DNA of 64,000 nt from Bacteroidota bacterium (GCA_023381535.1 JAMCSN010000317.1:5344-69343); one strand, 5' to 3'; shown: positions 33,010-42,544, counted from the stretch's first letter. A program made the numbers and translations. The notes: generated by a model not told the origin, from the letters alone.

Positions 33010-34991
33010 TTTTGTAAAATCATTTTGCCTGAATAAAATTTACCGCCGGCGCTTATTCTATAAATATAAGTTCCGGAAGAGACCGTATCGCCTGCTTCAT
33101 TTGTACCGTTCCAACTAACGGATTTTTCGCCGGGAGAGGTTTCTTCATTAAACAAAGTTTTAACTTTTTGACCGAGCAAATTATAAACAGCAACCGAAAC
33201 TCTTTCCGTCTTCGGAACAACAAAACTTATTACCGTGCTCGGGTTAAAAGGATTTGGATAATTTCCTTTCAGCACAAACTCAGTGGGAAGACTTGTTTCA
33301 CTTTTCATGTCAGTCGAAGGATCATTCGAAGGGAAAAAAGGAATTTTGCTTAGCCCGGCTTGAACATCGGGATCTGCCATAAATAATTTCCACAACAGCT
33401 GAGACCGATAATTCTCAATCATGCAGACAATTGGCCCTTCATCAATTGCGAGATAATTATTGATAAATACTTCTCCAGGTTTGTATCCGATAATTGTCCC
33501 GTTATTGTCTTTAATTGCATCGGAGTACGTTAGATTAAATGCGTCTTTAAAACCGAAATCACCCCATAACTTTTGTCCAAACGTTCTATAAAGATATTTA
33601 ATTGCGTCGAGTGAATAATTATCTTTTTCATAAAGGAAATAAGGCATTGCAGAAAGTGCGGCAGTTGGAGAAATGGTTCCGTTATCTTCCGCACCCGGTT
33701 GATGCGCTTGATAGTAAACACTAGGAAGACTATAGCTGGCAGTTAACCCCCAGCAATTAGCATTGTAACCGGTAAATCCTTTCGGATTTTGGATGCAGTA
33801 TTCGCGGTTAATCATTGACTGATTGTAATTATTTACAAAATAATTTGCATATAAGTCGCGTCTGCCTCGCGGATCAAATCCCATGTACGAATAGTGAGTC
33901 CAGAAAAGCGGTCCGCCGTAATCCGTGCCGACTTGAAGTTGATAACCGTATTTAGGTCCGCCTTTATACCTTATATCATAATTACTGCCTTCATTTCCCC
34001 AGCCACTTTTATAAAAAGCTGGTTGGATTGGATGTGTTGGTGAAGCTACTGCGAGAAAATAAGTAATCATAGTTTCACTCCAACCATGAAAAAGAAATGT
34101 TCCACCCTGGGGAATATTGAATCCGTAAGTAGGAGACCAATTCCAATATAAACCAGTTGAGCCGTCTCTGAAGAAATCCCAATCGACTCCTATCCAAAGA
34201 TGTGTGATGGTAGTTCTGATATAATCTTCATCACTGTTTGTTCTATTGAAATACTGCCTTGCTGTTAAGAGTCCTTCAAACATGAATGAAGTCTCTACAA
34301 TGTCTGCCCCGTCCTGGTAATTTCCGAACTTAACTACGTCTCCCGTAGTACCATTAAACCAATGTGGAAATGCACCACTAAATTTCTTAATTGTATTAGT
34401 TAGGAATCCGACAATCTTTTTCATTCTTGTAACGCCTTCGTCTCGCGTGATAAATCCGCGTTCGATGCCGACAATAATTGCCATTACTCCAAATCCGCCG
34501 CCGCCGCTTGTATTTGTAACGTTGCTTTCGTTCGGTTCGTGGCGTTCACGTGCGATTCCGGAATTCGGATCGCCCCAATCCCAGAAATATCTAAACGCCG
34601 CACGCTGAGTCATATCAAGAAATTCCGAATCCGACATTTGATGAGTAAAAGTTGTTACCTCCGGACTCATCTGCGACACATTACCGGAAAGATCGTAAGC
34701 GGCAACTTTGTATTTATTGGTAACAGATGTGGCTCCTATCCAATCAGAATAAAACGATCTGTACTTCTTCACGTTAGCTAAAAAAGTAAATGCAGTGCCG
34801 TCCCACTTATAAATTTTATAACCGGCAAGATCAGATTCTGTGTTCAGCTGCCATGTTACGTCGACGTGCAATTCGTAAGAAATCGATCCGACATTTTGAG
34901 GTGTAGCCGGCGGTATAGTATCGGTTAGTGCATATGAACTTATGGCTGCTAAAAACACAATTAAACAGGTAACTAAACTTCTCATTATCAA
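33006..34991 (-). CDS. T9SS-secreted GH144-type endo-beta-1,2-glucanase
   Basis: A 661-residue protein: signal peptide (to about 22), fibronectin-III-like domain (about 25-115), a GH144/glycoamylase-type (alpha/alpha)6 domain (about 120-560) and a T9SS sorting domain (G-N-Y-P-N-P-F-N-P-S-T-V, ending K-M-I-L-Q-K). Family segments include R-A-A-F-R-Y-F-W-D-W, E-T-S-F-M-F-E-G-L-L, Y-C-I-Q-N-P and I-D-E-G-P-I-V-C-M-I-E-N. GH144 enzymes cut beta-1,2-glucan into sophoro-oligosaccharides, which the linked importer could take up. A second member is encoded at 37664. The specificity is inferred from family. Confidence 0.88.
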   Translation of the reverse strand: MIMRSLVTCLIVFLAAISSYALTDTIPPATPQNVGSISYELHVDVTWQLNTESDLAGYKIYKWDGTAFTFLANVKKYRSFYSDWIGATSVTNKYKVAAYDLSGNVSQMSPEVTTFTHQMSDSEFLDMTQRAAFRYFWDWGDPNSGIARERHEPNESNVTNTSGGGGFGVMAIIVGIERGFITRDEGVTRMKKIVGFLTNTIKKFSGAFPHWFNGTTGDVVKFGNYQDGADIVETSFMFEGLLTARQYFNRTNSDEDYIRTTITHLWIGVDWDFFRDGSTGLYWNWSPTYGFNIPQGGTFLFHGWSETMITYFLAVASPTHPIQPAFYKSGWGNEGSNYDIRYKGGPKYGYQLQVGTDYGGPLFWTHYSYMGFDPRGRRDLYANYFVNNYNQSMINREYCIQNPKGFTGYNANCWGLTASYSLPSVYYQAHQPGAEDNGTISPTAALSAMPYFLYEKDNYSLDAIKYLYRTFGQKLWGDFGFKDAFNLTYSDAIKDNNGTIIGYKPGEVFINNYLAIDEGPIVCMIENYRSQLLWKLFMADPDVQAGLSKIPFFPSNDPSTDMKSETSLPTEFVLKGNYPNPFNPSTVISFVVPKTERVSVAVYNLLGQKVKTLFNEETSPGEKSVSWNGTNEAGDTVSSGTYIYRISAGGKFYSGKMILQK

Positions 34992-35014
34992 TTCTTCCTT
35001 TTTTGATTGAAAAA

Positions 35015-37135
35015 TTATTTCAACTTTATAACCTTACTTGAGAAGGGATTCAAAGTAACCCACTTCGAATCCACCGTGAACGTACTTTTCTTATTATGAT
35101 AGTTTAACAGGAACAGATAGGAATATTTCTTTCCTTCGCGAATTACAAATTGAATGTCCGGATCAGAGACCTTGATTTCCCTCTTGATTTTATTGAGTGA
35201 AACTATCTTTTCAAAAATGTGAAGGTGCTCGTCGCTTGTATAGCCGAACGCAAAGCCAATTGCCGTAATCATTCCTTTTCCGACTTTTTTGTTTATGCCG
35301 CACGCTTCGCCATTTTCGGTTTTAGCGACCGTTTCCTTTTCAGCCGCATCGAAAATCTGTTTATCTCTGAAAATTGTAAATGCGTCTTCGATACCGAATG
35401 CATTGACTTTATTAGGACTAGTTTTTTTTGTAAACGAAATGTTGAATTCGTCTCTAAGTATTGTGCATGGATTAAGATAATTATCCAACGTTGGGACTGC
35501 CGGATACATAATGAGGTGTCCGCCGTTCTTCACGTACGAAACAAGGAAACGCTGAGTATCACTGTCCATAAATTCAGTAGTTACAGTCCACAACTGTTTG
35601 TACTTCAAAAGATTTTCGACGCTGCTATTTTCGAGATCGCGGATGTCATAATTAAAGTTCAGCGTCTGAAGACCTCGCAGCAAACCATTAAAGAAAATTT
35701 CTTCGCGAACAAATCGCGGATCAAGCGAGAGTCCTAACTTTTCAACGTCCAGCCGTTTTTCTTTCAGCAGCTGCGAGGTAGTGAGTTCGGTATAGAAATA
35801 AGGCTTATAAAATCCAACGCAGATATTTGCTTTTGTCTCACTCTGTAATAAATTTTCTTTTTCACTGTTGATAAATCTATCAACTTTTTTTACTGAGCCA
35901 TACAACGGAGATTTTTCAGCTTGGTAATTAAGCGGTGTTTGAAAATAAAATGTTTTGCCGAAGAAACCTTTTCCTTTCGGATTTATTCCTTGCGAAAACA
36001 TATAGTAATTGAAACTTTTCATTCCGTGTGCGAGCGACGCGTAGTAAAATGTTTCCAGATCGTTCGCATCGCTTTTAACGTGATGCTCTCTTGTTCCGGA
36101 TTGGAATTCCGCCGCCCAAACCGGTCCGTACGGTTGCATCGCTTCAAGAATTTTGTTGCACGCTAAATCCGAATGCGCATTTCTGAAAGAAACAAATTCC
36201 GGAATGTGATCAAGACCGAAGACAATATCTGAGCGTGTTCTCATAATTTCTTCGTAAGTGCTGATTAACATCGGAAGCTCGGCAGCGTTGCCGTAAATCC
36301 ACCCGGGAATGTTGTGCGTCAGCTGTAAATCAATTTTGAAGCTTCTAATTTTCTTTATCAGCGTATCGAGATACAATGCGTAGAAGTGGTGATAGAAAAG
36401 ATGAAAGTCGAAGTAAGCACAGTAATCTTGTTTGTTTTCAATCTTTCCTTTCGGTGCAACAACTTTATCGAAGGAAGAATATTCAGTTCCATAAACCGCG
36501 TTCATGGATTCGACCGTGCCGTACTTTTCCTTTAGAAACTCTTTGTATAGACTGACCACCGAATCATTGTAATCAATTCTGCCCGATAACCATTGGAATA
36601 CACCGACCTCGTTGCAAACTTGCATCATTATAACGGGACCGCCGTTGCTACTCTGATATCTTGAAATGATCGGCATAATTTTATCATACCAAAGGAAAGC
36701 GTAATGAAGATATTCGTCCGACATATACGACATTAGATCGGGCGAGATTACATTTCCGTTTTCATCTATCGAATGAGCGTCCTTGCTGCACTTGTTCAAA
36801 AGCCAACTCGGGAGACCGTGCGCCTCATATTCCGCTAATATATACGGGCCGGGTTTGACGATAAGATTTAATCCAACTTTTTTACACAGCTCAATGTATC
36901 GAACGAGATTTCTTGCCGGATTTGTTTCTCCGGTAAAATCAAATTTGTTTTCTTCGTACTCGTGCCAATCCCACGGTATGTACGTAGATGTTGTGTTAGC
37001 GCCGGATTGTTTGAGCAAACGTAGATGTTTCTCCCAAAGGCGAGGATCAACTCTGAAATAATGAATCTCTCCGGAAATTACAAAGAACGGTTTTCCATTT
37101 TTTATGAAATAGTTTTTTTCAGTAGCAAAACTCAT
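35015..37135 (-). CDS. Cytoplasmic GH35 enzyme, probable beta-1,2-glucoside transglycosylase
   Basis: A 706-residue GH35 protein without signal peptide. The N-terminal G-E-I-H-Y-F-R, the acid/base Glu176 (M-Q-V-C-N-E-V-G) and the nucleophile Glu343 (W-A-A-E-F-Q-S-G) fit the family. Most GH35 members are beta-galactosidases, but this one lies between two GH144 genes and next to GH94. A GH35 protein from an Ignavibacterium album endo-beta-1,2-glucanase cluster has been reported to transfer glucose from beta-1,2-gluco-oligosaccharides (IALB_1185, from memory). By context this gene probably does the same. The ATG is clear. Confidence 0.87.
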   Translation of the reverse strand: MSFATEKNYFIKNGKPFFVISGEIHYFRVDPRLWEKHLRLLKQSGANTTSTYIPWDWHEYEENKFDFTGETNPARNLVRYIELCKKVGLNLIVKPGPYILAEYEAHGLPSWLLNKCSKDAHSIDENGNVISPDLMSYMSDEYLHYAFLWYDKIMPIISRYQSSNGGPVIMMQVCNEVGVFQWLSGRIDYNDSVVSLYKEFLKEKYGTVESMNAVYGTEYSSFDKVVAPKGKIENKQDYCAYFDFHLFYHHFYALYLDTLIKKIRSFKIDLQLTHNIPGWIYGNAAELPMLISTYEEIMRTRSDIVFGLDHIPEFVSFRNAHSDLACNKILEAMQPYGPVWAAEFQSGTREHHVKSDANDLETFYYASLAHGMKSFNYYMFSQGINPKGKGFFGKTFYFQTPLNYQAEKSPLYGSVKKVDRFINSEKENLLQSETKANICVGFYKPYFYTELTTSQLLKEKRLDVEKLGLSLDPRFVREEIFFNGLLRGLQTLNFNYDIRDLENSSVENLLKYKQLWTVTTEFMDSDTQRFLVSYVKNGGHLIMYPAVPTLDNYLNPCTILRDEFNISFTKKTSPNKVNAFGIEDAFTIFRDKQIFDAAEKETVAKTENGEACGINKKVGKGMITAIGFAFGYTSDEHLHIFEKIVSLNKIKREIKVSDPDIQFVIREGKKYSYLFLLNYHNKKSTFTVDSKWVTLNPFSSKVIKLK

Positions 37136-37189
37136 CGCGCAAAATCTCTTTTCTAAAAAAGAATGCTATTAATAATTGATTAAAACAGT

Positions 37190-37655
37190 TGCTGGAAATT
37201 TCTGCAACGATTTTGTCTATGTTTTTCAGATCGTGATCAGCTGTCGGTCCCCACGCAAAACTGATATGTCTTTTCTTTATTATAATTTTCTTCCACTGTT
37301 TCGGAAATTCAAAATTTCTTTGATTCAGCTACCAAACATTCTCGCCGGATTTATCAAGCAGTTTGAATTCCAAATTATTATTCGGCGATTCAGCTTTCAC
37401 ATAAAACGTGAACTGATAATTCGCGGGTAAGCTGATTGGTAAAACTTTTTGAATGCCGCCGTAACCGGAACCCTTTGTAAAATTGTATTCAAGTTTTATT
37501 GCCTTCCCTTTGAAACCTTCAACAATTGATGTTTTTATTGTAACGCCATCCGATGCAAAACTTTTCCATCCGGATGGTGAGCTGAAGTCATCAAGTTGTT
37601 TCGGTTGTGCTTTTAGGACCGAGATGCAAAGAAAAAGAAAGATGATTTTTTTCAT
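37190..37655 (-). pseudogene. Broken carbohydrate-binding-like protein with an in-frame amber stop
   Basis: From the ATG at 37655 the frame encodes a signal peptide (I-F-L-F-L-C-I-S-V-L-K-A-Q) and a domain beginning L-D-D-F-S-S-P-S-G-W-K, like CIA30/CBM11-type beta-sandwich modules of secreted glucanases. It stops after G-E-N-V-W at TAG (37329-37331). Past the stop the same frame reads L-N-Q-R-N-F-E-F-P-K-Q-W-K-K-I-I-I, then R-H-I-S-F-A-W-G-P-T and K-N-I-D-K-I, which continue the domain as I remember it, where W-W follows N-V. So TGG probably became TAG. Similarity fades near 37190 and the rest of the expected protein is missing. A sequencing error at the stop cannot be excluded. Confidence 0.75.
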
Positions 37656-37663
37656 CGAATGAT

Positions 37664-39052
37664 TTATTGCTTTTCAATTTTTTGGAATCCCAACCGTTTC
37701 AATCCTTTTTGAACAATTGGGTCATTCATAAAATATTTCCAAACGAAACCGTTGTAAAAATTCTCGATCATCAAAACAATCGGACCTTCGTCGAGGCCGA
37801 GATCATCGGTGTCGAACCAGTTTATAGTCGGGTTGAATGAATCCACGAAACCGTATTTTTTCCAAAGCCCGCTCAAGCCGTACTTTTCATACATGTTAAT
37901 AACGGCTGGAATGCAAATCTCCGGAGCGAAAGGAATTGACGACGCCGCTGCATAAGGCGCTATTGTCCCGTCGTCAAATGTGGAATCTGGTCCCGATGTT
38001 CCGCGCGCAGAATAATCCCAAAATTTTCTGTCATCAAAATTATACTTGTCTCCTGGACCGTCGCACGCGCTCAGTCCCCAAGTCAAAGAATCGTACCCAA
38101 CCCACTTACCCGGATTTTGAATTGCATATTCGCGCTGGACATAAGTTGCACGGCGCGAATTTTCAAAATAGTCGATTCCTTTTTTCATCATATACTTGTC
38201 GGCAAGTCCACGCATGTCCAAAAACATCATAGAGAATTGATGAACGAACAAAGCCGGAAACGCAACGTGCCCTAATCCTTTGTAAGGTTCACGCCATTGA
38301 TAAAAACTAAGCCATGTGTCGTAACCCTTCTCAACATTCGGCATATCCATGCCGCCGGCAATAACGTAAAGGAATAATGCTTCGGTGTATCCCCACCATC
38401 CGAGAGAATTGAATCCTTCATCTTTAGTCCAACCCAAAGAAATAGTGTTGGCATATTTTCCAGTATCCGGTATAGTAAAAAATTTCCAATCGACACGACT
38501 CAATAATTTGTTTGCCAGTTCACGAATCTTCGTCTCTTTTTCATTCGCGTTATCATAGTATTGACGCGCGAAAATTATTCCGCAGTAGAGCAAGCCGGAA
38601 TCGATAGATGAAAGTTCACAATTCCAAAATCGTTTTCCGGTTTTCATATCAACAAAGTGATAATAGAAACCTTTGTAACCCGCAGCTAACGGATCCAAAC
38701 TTTGATCGGAGTTCCACAAAAAATTGAAAAGTGCGAGCGTGTAATCAATTGCTCGTTCTCTTGTGATCCATCCTTTTTCCGAACCGATAGCCCAAATTGG
38801 AACCGCAAAGCCAACCGCTGCTATCGAAGCCGGCGATCCGGCTTGCGACCGGTCTTTTACCATTCCGTTCTCCGGATTTATCTCGTGAATGAAATAGAGA
38901 AAAGATTTGTATTGAAGCGTATCCAGAAATGCTTTTTCATTTTGCTTTAGCTTGAATTCAGTTTTATTATACGGAAGATATTTTAGATTAAGCGATTGAC
39001 ACCCAACGTTTAACGCGAATACAAAAAACAGTAAGCAAATTAATTTTCTCAT
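37664..39052 (-). CDS. GH144-type endo-beta-1,2-glucanase lipoprotein
   Basis: About 462 residues from the ATG at 39052, which has AGGTG upstream; a TTG at 39073 would add seven residues. A lipobox, L-N-V-G-C, anchors it to a membrane. The catalytic domain shares with the 33006 gene the segments S-F-L-Y-F-I-H-E, W-G-Y-T-E-A-L-F-L, Y-A-I-Q-N-P, D-D-G-T-I-A-P and L-D-E-G-P-I-V-L-M-I-E-N. No T9SS domain is present. It probably trims glucan fragments in the periplasm or at the outer membrane before import. It lies directly after GH94. Confidence 0.88.
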   Translation of the reverse strand: MRKLICLLFFVFALNVGCQSLNLKYLPYNKTEFKLKQNEKAFLDTLQYKSFLYFIHEINPENGMVKDRSQAGSPASIAAVGFAVPIWAIGSEKGWITRERAIDYTLALFNFLWNSDQSLDPLAAGYKGFYYHFVDMKTGKRFWNCELSSIDSGLLYCGIIFARQYYDNANEKETKIRELANKLLSRVDWKFFTIPDTGKYANTISLGWTKDEGFNSLGWWGYTEALFLYVIAGGMDMPNVEKGYDTWLSFYQWREPYKGLGHVAFPALFVHQFSMMFLDMRGLADKYMMKKGIDYFENSRRATYVQREYAIQNPGKWVGYDSLTWGLSACDGPGDKYNFDDRKFWDYSARGTSGPDSTFDDGTIAPYAAASSIPFAPEICIPAVINMYEKYGLSGLWKKYGFVDSFNPTINWFDTDDLGLDEGPIVLMIENFYNGFVWKYFMNDPIVQKGLKRLGFQKIEKQ

Positions 39053-39069
39053 TGAGCACCTATTGGTTT

Positions 39070-41445
39070 TCAAAGTGTGGCTTCAACTTTTACAGTAGGT
39101 TTATCTACCGGCTTGATTAGGTTTTCCTTTTGTTTTATTCCATCAACTATTAATTCCTTAACGCCAAATGAAATTCCGGATTCGTTTTTCACAATAATGT
39201 TGTAAACAGTTCCACGGAACGTGCGTTTAACTTTGTACTCTTTCCATTCTTTCGGAATGCATGGATCAATCAGAAGACCTTCTTCTATGGGACGAACACC
39301 AAGAATCCATTCCAAAACAACTTTATTAAACCATTGCGCGGAACCTGTATACCACGTCCATCCAGCCATACCATAATTTGGGGAATCAGGACCGTCAATA
39401 TTTCCAGGAGTTACAAACGGCTCGGCAACATATTTCTCCGGATCCATTCCGCCATTGATTGGATTTAATTTCGTGTAAGCAAGCCAAGCGTTCTCAGCAT
39501 CTTTCATCATTGCAAAAGCTTGAATTGCCCAAGTAGCCGCGTGTGTATAAACACCACCGTTTTCTCTCCGCGCCGGCGCATAGCGTGAAAGGTAGCCAAT
39601 ATATTTATCCGGCTTTGTGTATGCCGGCCAAAGCAAAAGCGCACCGTTATTTTTCAACAGATATTTAGAAACGGAATTCATTGCACTTGCTTTTCTCTCT
39701 TCATCAGATGAATTACAGATAACGCTCCACGTTTGAGCGTTCAGATAAATTTTTCCTTCTTTACATTCATGACTGCCGATTTTTTCACCGTTATCTTTTG
39801 TTGCGCGCCAGAACCATTCACCATCCCACGCAAATTTATTGATGGCTTGTTTCAGCTCATCAGCTTTCTGATTGTACCGATTTTGCAAATCTTTCTTTCC
39901 GACTTTACCAGAAATTTTTGCAAACCTTTGCAAGATCATGTAAAAGAAATGTGCGAGCCAAACGGATTCGCCTTTGAATTCCAAACCCACAGCACTTAAG
40001 CCGTCATTCCAATCTCCAGCGCCTATCAAAGGCAAACCCCGCTCGCTAAAACGGGTGAGTACTTTTTCTATTGCGGCAATACAATGATTAAAAAGTGAAT
40101 CATACTTTTCTTTATTGTCGTAATAAGGTTCTGTTTCATCCAAAATTTTGTAGTTTGTTGTTTCATCGAGATAATTGAACAAAACAAACGGAAGCCATAG
40201 CAAATCGTCTGTCATTTTTGTCGGCAGTCCCGTATCGCTTATCGGATGCCACCAGTGCAATACTGTCCCGTCTTCAAATTGATGACGGGCATGAAGACGA
40301 ATCTGTTTCTCCGTTAACGTTTGATCGATCGGCAGATAAACCAAACTATCCTGAAGTTGATCACGGAAACCAAATGCGCCACTCTGCTGATAATACGCTG
40401 TTCGCGCTAATAATCTACCGGCAATGGCTTGGTATCGCGCCCACTTGTTAATCATCAAATCCATTGCATCGTCCGGCGTTTTGATTTCGAGTGTACCTAA
40501 CACACCGTCCCAATATTTTTTCACCTCATCTAATGCATTCTGAATTTGTTCTTCCGTGCGAAATTTTTTCAGCGTTTCAAAAACATTTTTCTTTGTCGCT
40601 TGTATTCCAAGATAGAACGCAACGGCTTTGCATTTGTCCGGCGCCACGTTTGCGTTTACATGCACCGTTCCAATCGAGTCATTCCATTTACCAACCTTAT
40701 TGGAAAGAGCTTCTTTCATCAAGCCGGCGGGCTTATCAAGATTGTTATACTGACCTATAAATTCTTCTTTATCGCCTTCGAAATCAATTATTGCTTTGTT
40801 CGAAGAGATGAACCCATAGTAAGGATACTCAATATTCCAATGCCCGCGGTCGCCAAGCGGAACTTCCCAAAGACGTTTCGTTGCCAGCATTGCGTTGTTT
40901 TCAGCGTTGAATTCCGTTTCTACAAACTGCTTGTGAAATTCACGATGATGATCGTTGGATGTGCCCAGGCACCATTCAAAATATGTATAGATGGAAAGAT
41001 CAAGCGGCTCTTGCGATTTGTTTGTGATTTTGAAATCCCAAATTTCAAGATTGTTTTTCATCGGGACGAAGACGGTCAATTCTACAACTATTTTCTTGTA
41101 TTCAGATTGAAATGCAGCGTAACCAAAACCGTATCGAGCTTCATAATTTTCCAGTTCTGCTTTTACCGGCATCCATGTCGGACTCCAGACTTCACCCGTT
41201 TTGTTGTTCTTGAAATAAAAATACTTTCCCCAGTCATCACGAATTAAATCCTGATGCCAGCGGTTCAGTCGATTAAATTCAGAATGTTCGTTCCAGCTAA
41301 ATCCACTGCCGATTTGCGAAATCACCAATCCATATTCACCGTTTGAAATTACGTTAACCCACGGCTTTGGAGTTTTATAATTCGTAATTACGTATTCATC
41401 CCCGTCGTCTGTAAAGTAACCATATTTGGATCTAAATTTTGCCAC
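39070..41445 (-). CDS. GH94 glycoside phosphorylase
   Basis: A 791-residue cytoplasmic protein of the cellobiose-phosphorylase family. It has the N-terminal beta-sandwich (G-Y-F-T-D-D-G-D-E-Y-V-I-T; S-G-F-S-W-N-E-H-S), the E-V-W-S-P-T segment, and the active-site motif G-F-R-D-Q-L-Q-D at 359-366 whose last Asp is the expected general acid; cellobiose phosphorylases have G-F-R-D-S-N-Q-D. The variant and the GH144 neighbours suggest a beta-1,2-oligoglucan (sophoro-oligosaccharide) phosphorylase producing glucose-1-phosphate, though cellobiose or laminaribiose cannot be excluded. The start codon is GTG with GAGG upstream. It follows the LacI gene by 19 bases. Confidence 0.88.
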   Translation of the reverse strand: MAKFRSKYGYFTDDGDEYVITNYKTPKPWVNVISNGEYGLVISQIGSGFSWNEHSEFNRLNRWHQDLIRDDWGKYFYFKNNKTGEVWSPTWMPVKAELENYEARYGFGYAAFQSEYKKIVVELTVFVPMKNNLEIWDFKITNKSQEPLDLSIYTYFEWCLGTSNDHHREFHKQFVETEFNAENNAMLATKRLWEVPLGDRGHWNIEYPYYGFISSNKAIIDFEGDKEEFIGQYNNLDKPAGLMKEALSNKVGKWNDSIGTVHVNANVAPDKCKAVAFYLGIQATKKNVFETLKKFRTEEQIQNALDEVKKYWDGVLGTLEIKTPDDAMDLMINKWARYQAIAGRLLARTAYYQQSGAFGFRDQLQDSLVYLPIDQTLTEKQIRLHARHQFEDGTVLHWWHPISDTGLPTKMTDDLLWLPFVLFNYLDETTNYKILDETEPYYDNKEKYDSLFNHCIAAIEKVLTRFSERGLPLIGAGDWNDGLSAVGLEFKGESVWLAHFFYMILQRFAKISGKVGKKDLQNRYNQKADELKQAINKFAWDGEWFWRATKDNGEKIGSHECKEGKIYLNAQTWSVICNSSDEERKASAMNSVSKYLLKNNGALLLWPAYTKPDKYIGYLSRYAPARRENGGVYTHAATWAIQAFAMMKDAENAWLAYTKLNPINGGMDPEKYVAEPFVTPGNIDGPDSPNYGMAGWTWYTGSAQWFNKVVLEWILGVRPIEEGLLIDPCIPKEWKEYKVKRTFRGTVYNIIVKNESGISFGVKELIVDGIKQKENLIKPVDKPTVKVEATL

Positions 41446-41464
41446 AACTATTTCCTCACTTTAT

Positions 41465-42460
41465 TTAGCACGAATTTCTAACTACAAGCTGAGACTCGAT
41501 TTCTATTTTCCGATTAAGTATGCATTCTACCCCATTAATTTTTTCTATGAGACGTTCTGCGGCTTGCTTTCCAATTCTATCAGTATTAACTCTTACAGTC
41601 GTCAACGCAGGATTTGCGTATTCTGAAATTAGAATGTCATCGAATCCGACAACACCAATGTCGGCTGGTATAATTAATCCTTTGGACTGGATTGCTTTAA
41701 AACAGCCAAGAGCCATCATATCGTTTGCCGCAAAAATTACCTGTGGCTTTTCGCTCTCGTTCAAAATCTTATCGGCGGCTTTTGCACCGCCCTCCATTGT
41801 AAAGTCCCCGTCAATTATCCAGTTCTCTTTAATTTCTAATGAGAATTTAGAACATGCGTCTAGAAAACCTTTCCTTCTTTTAAGAGCATCATTGTTGTCG
41901 GTGGGACCGGAGATGTGCGCAATCTTCTTGTAACCCTTGCCAACAAGAAATTCAACCATGTTGAATGCGGCCTGATAATTGTTCGTTGTAACAGCATCAA
42001 ACTCATTAACACCGTCGTCACCACCGATTACCACGAAAGGAACTCGCTCGCTCATCAACGCTTCTTTGATCTTTTCATCCATCAACGGAACCAAGACGAT
42101 AAATCCTCCGACCAGACCGTTACTCATAAGTGTATGTACCGATTCAACCAACGATCTGTTCTTGTGGGAACTGATTACCATCGTATAGTAACCATGATCG
42201 TATGATGTCTCATCAACTCCGCGAATTATTTCCGAGAAGAATTCATCTGATATATCTGGAAGGATTAAGCCTACTATATTGGATTTGCCCTTAACAAAAT
42301 TTCGGGCAATAATGTTTGGTTTGTAGTTAAGCTCTTTAGCCGCTTTTAGAACCAACTCTTTCGTTTCGCTTTTTACTTTTTCATCATTAGTAAGTGCCCT
42401 CGACACGGTTGCAATCGAAACGTTGGCAAGCTTGGCAATTTGTTTAATAGTTGGCGCCAT
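41465..42460 (-). CDS. LacI-family transcriptional regulator
   Basis: A 331-residue regulator with an N-terminal helix-turn-helix (I-K-Q-I-A-K-L-A-N-V-S-I-A-T-V-S-R-A-L) and hinge helix, followed by a periplasmic-binding-protein-like ligand domain (G-L-I-L-P-D-I; D-G-D-F-T-M-E-G-G; G-V-V-G-F-D-D-I). It is the first gene of the beta-1,2-glucan operon. A perfect LacI-type palindrome lies 61 bases upstream of the start, so it probably represses the operon and itself until a sugar inducer appears. Confidence 0.94.
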   Translation of the reverse strand: MAPTIKQIAKLANVSIATVSRALTNDEKVKSETKELVLKAAKELNYKPNIIARNFVKGKSNIVGLILPDISDEFFSEIIRGVDETSYDHGYYTMVISSHKNRSLVESVHTLMSNGLVGGFIVLVPLMDEKIKEALMSERVPFVVIGGDDGVNEFDAVTTNNYQAAFNMVEFLVGKGYKKIAHISGPTDNNDALKRRKGFLDACSKFSLEIKENWIIDGDFTMEGGAKAADKILNESEKPQVIFAANDMMALGCFKAIQSKGLIIPADIGVVGFDDILISEYANPALTTVRVNTDRIGKQAAERLIEKINGVECILNRKIEIESQLVVRNSC

Positions 42461-42520
42461 TAAGTTCTAAACTCAAAAACATCAAAAAATTAGTTGGAAG
42501 AAAGGAGAGAAATATTAATA

Positions 42521-42534
42521 TGTAAACGTTTACA
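42521..42534. promoter_or_regulatory. LacI-type operator palindrome
   Basis: TGTAAACGTTTACA is a perfect 14-base palindrome with the central CG typical of LacI/GalR operators. It lies 61 bases upstream of the LacI gene start and just downstream of a candidate promoter, a position suited to repression. I did not notice another exact copy in the window, but this was a reading by eye. Confidence 0.75.
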
Positions 42535-42544
42535 TCCTTGATTC

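Noticed and set aside
37329..37655. A genuine 108-residue small secreted protein
   Set aside because: The same frame continues recognisable domain sequence after the TAG, so truncation of a longer gene explains it better.
40546..41247. Long (over 230 codons) frame on the + strand
   Set aside because: It is antisense to the well-supported GH94 gene and shows no domain.
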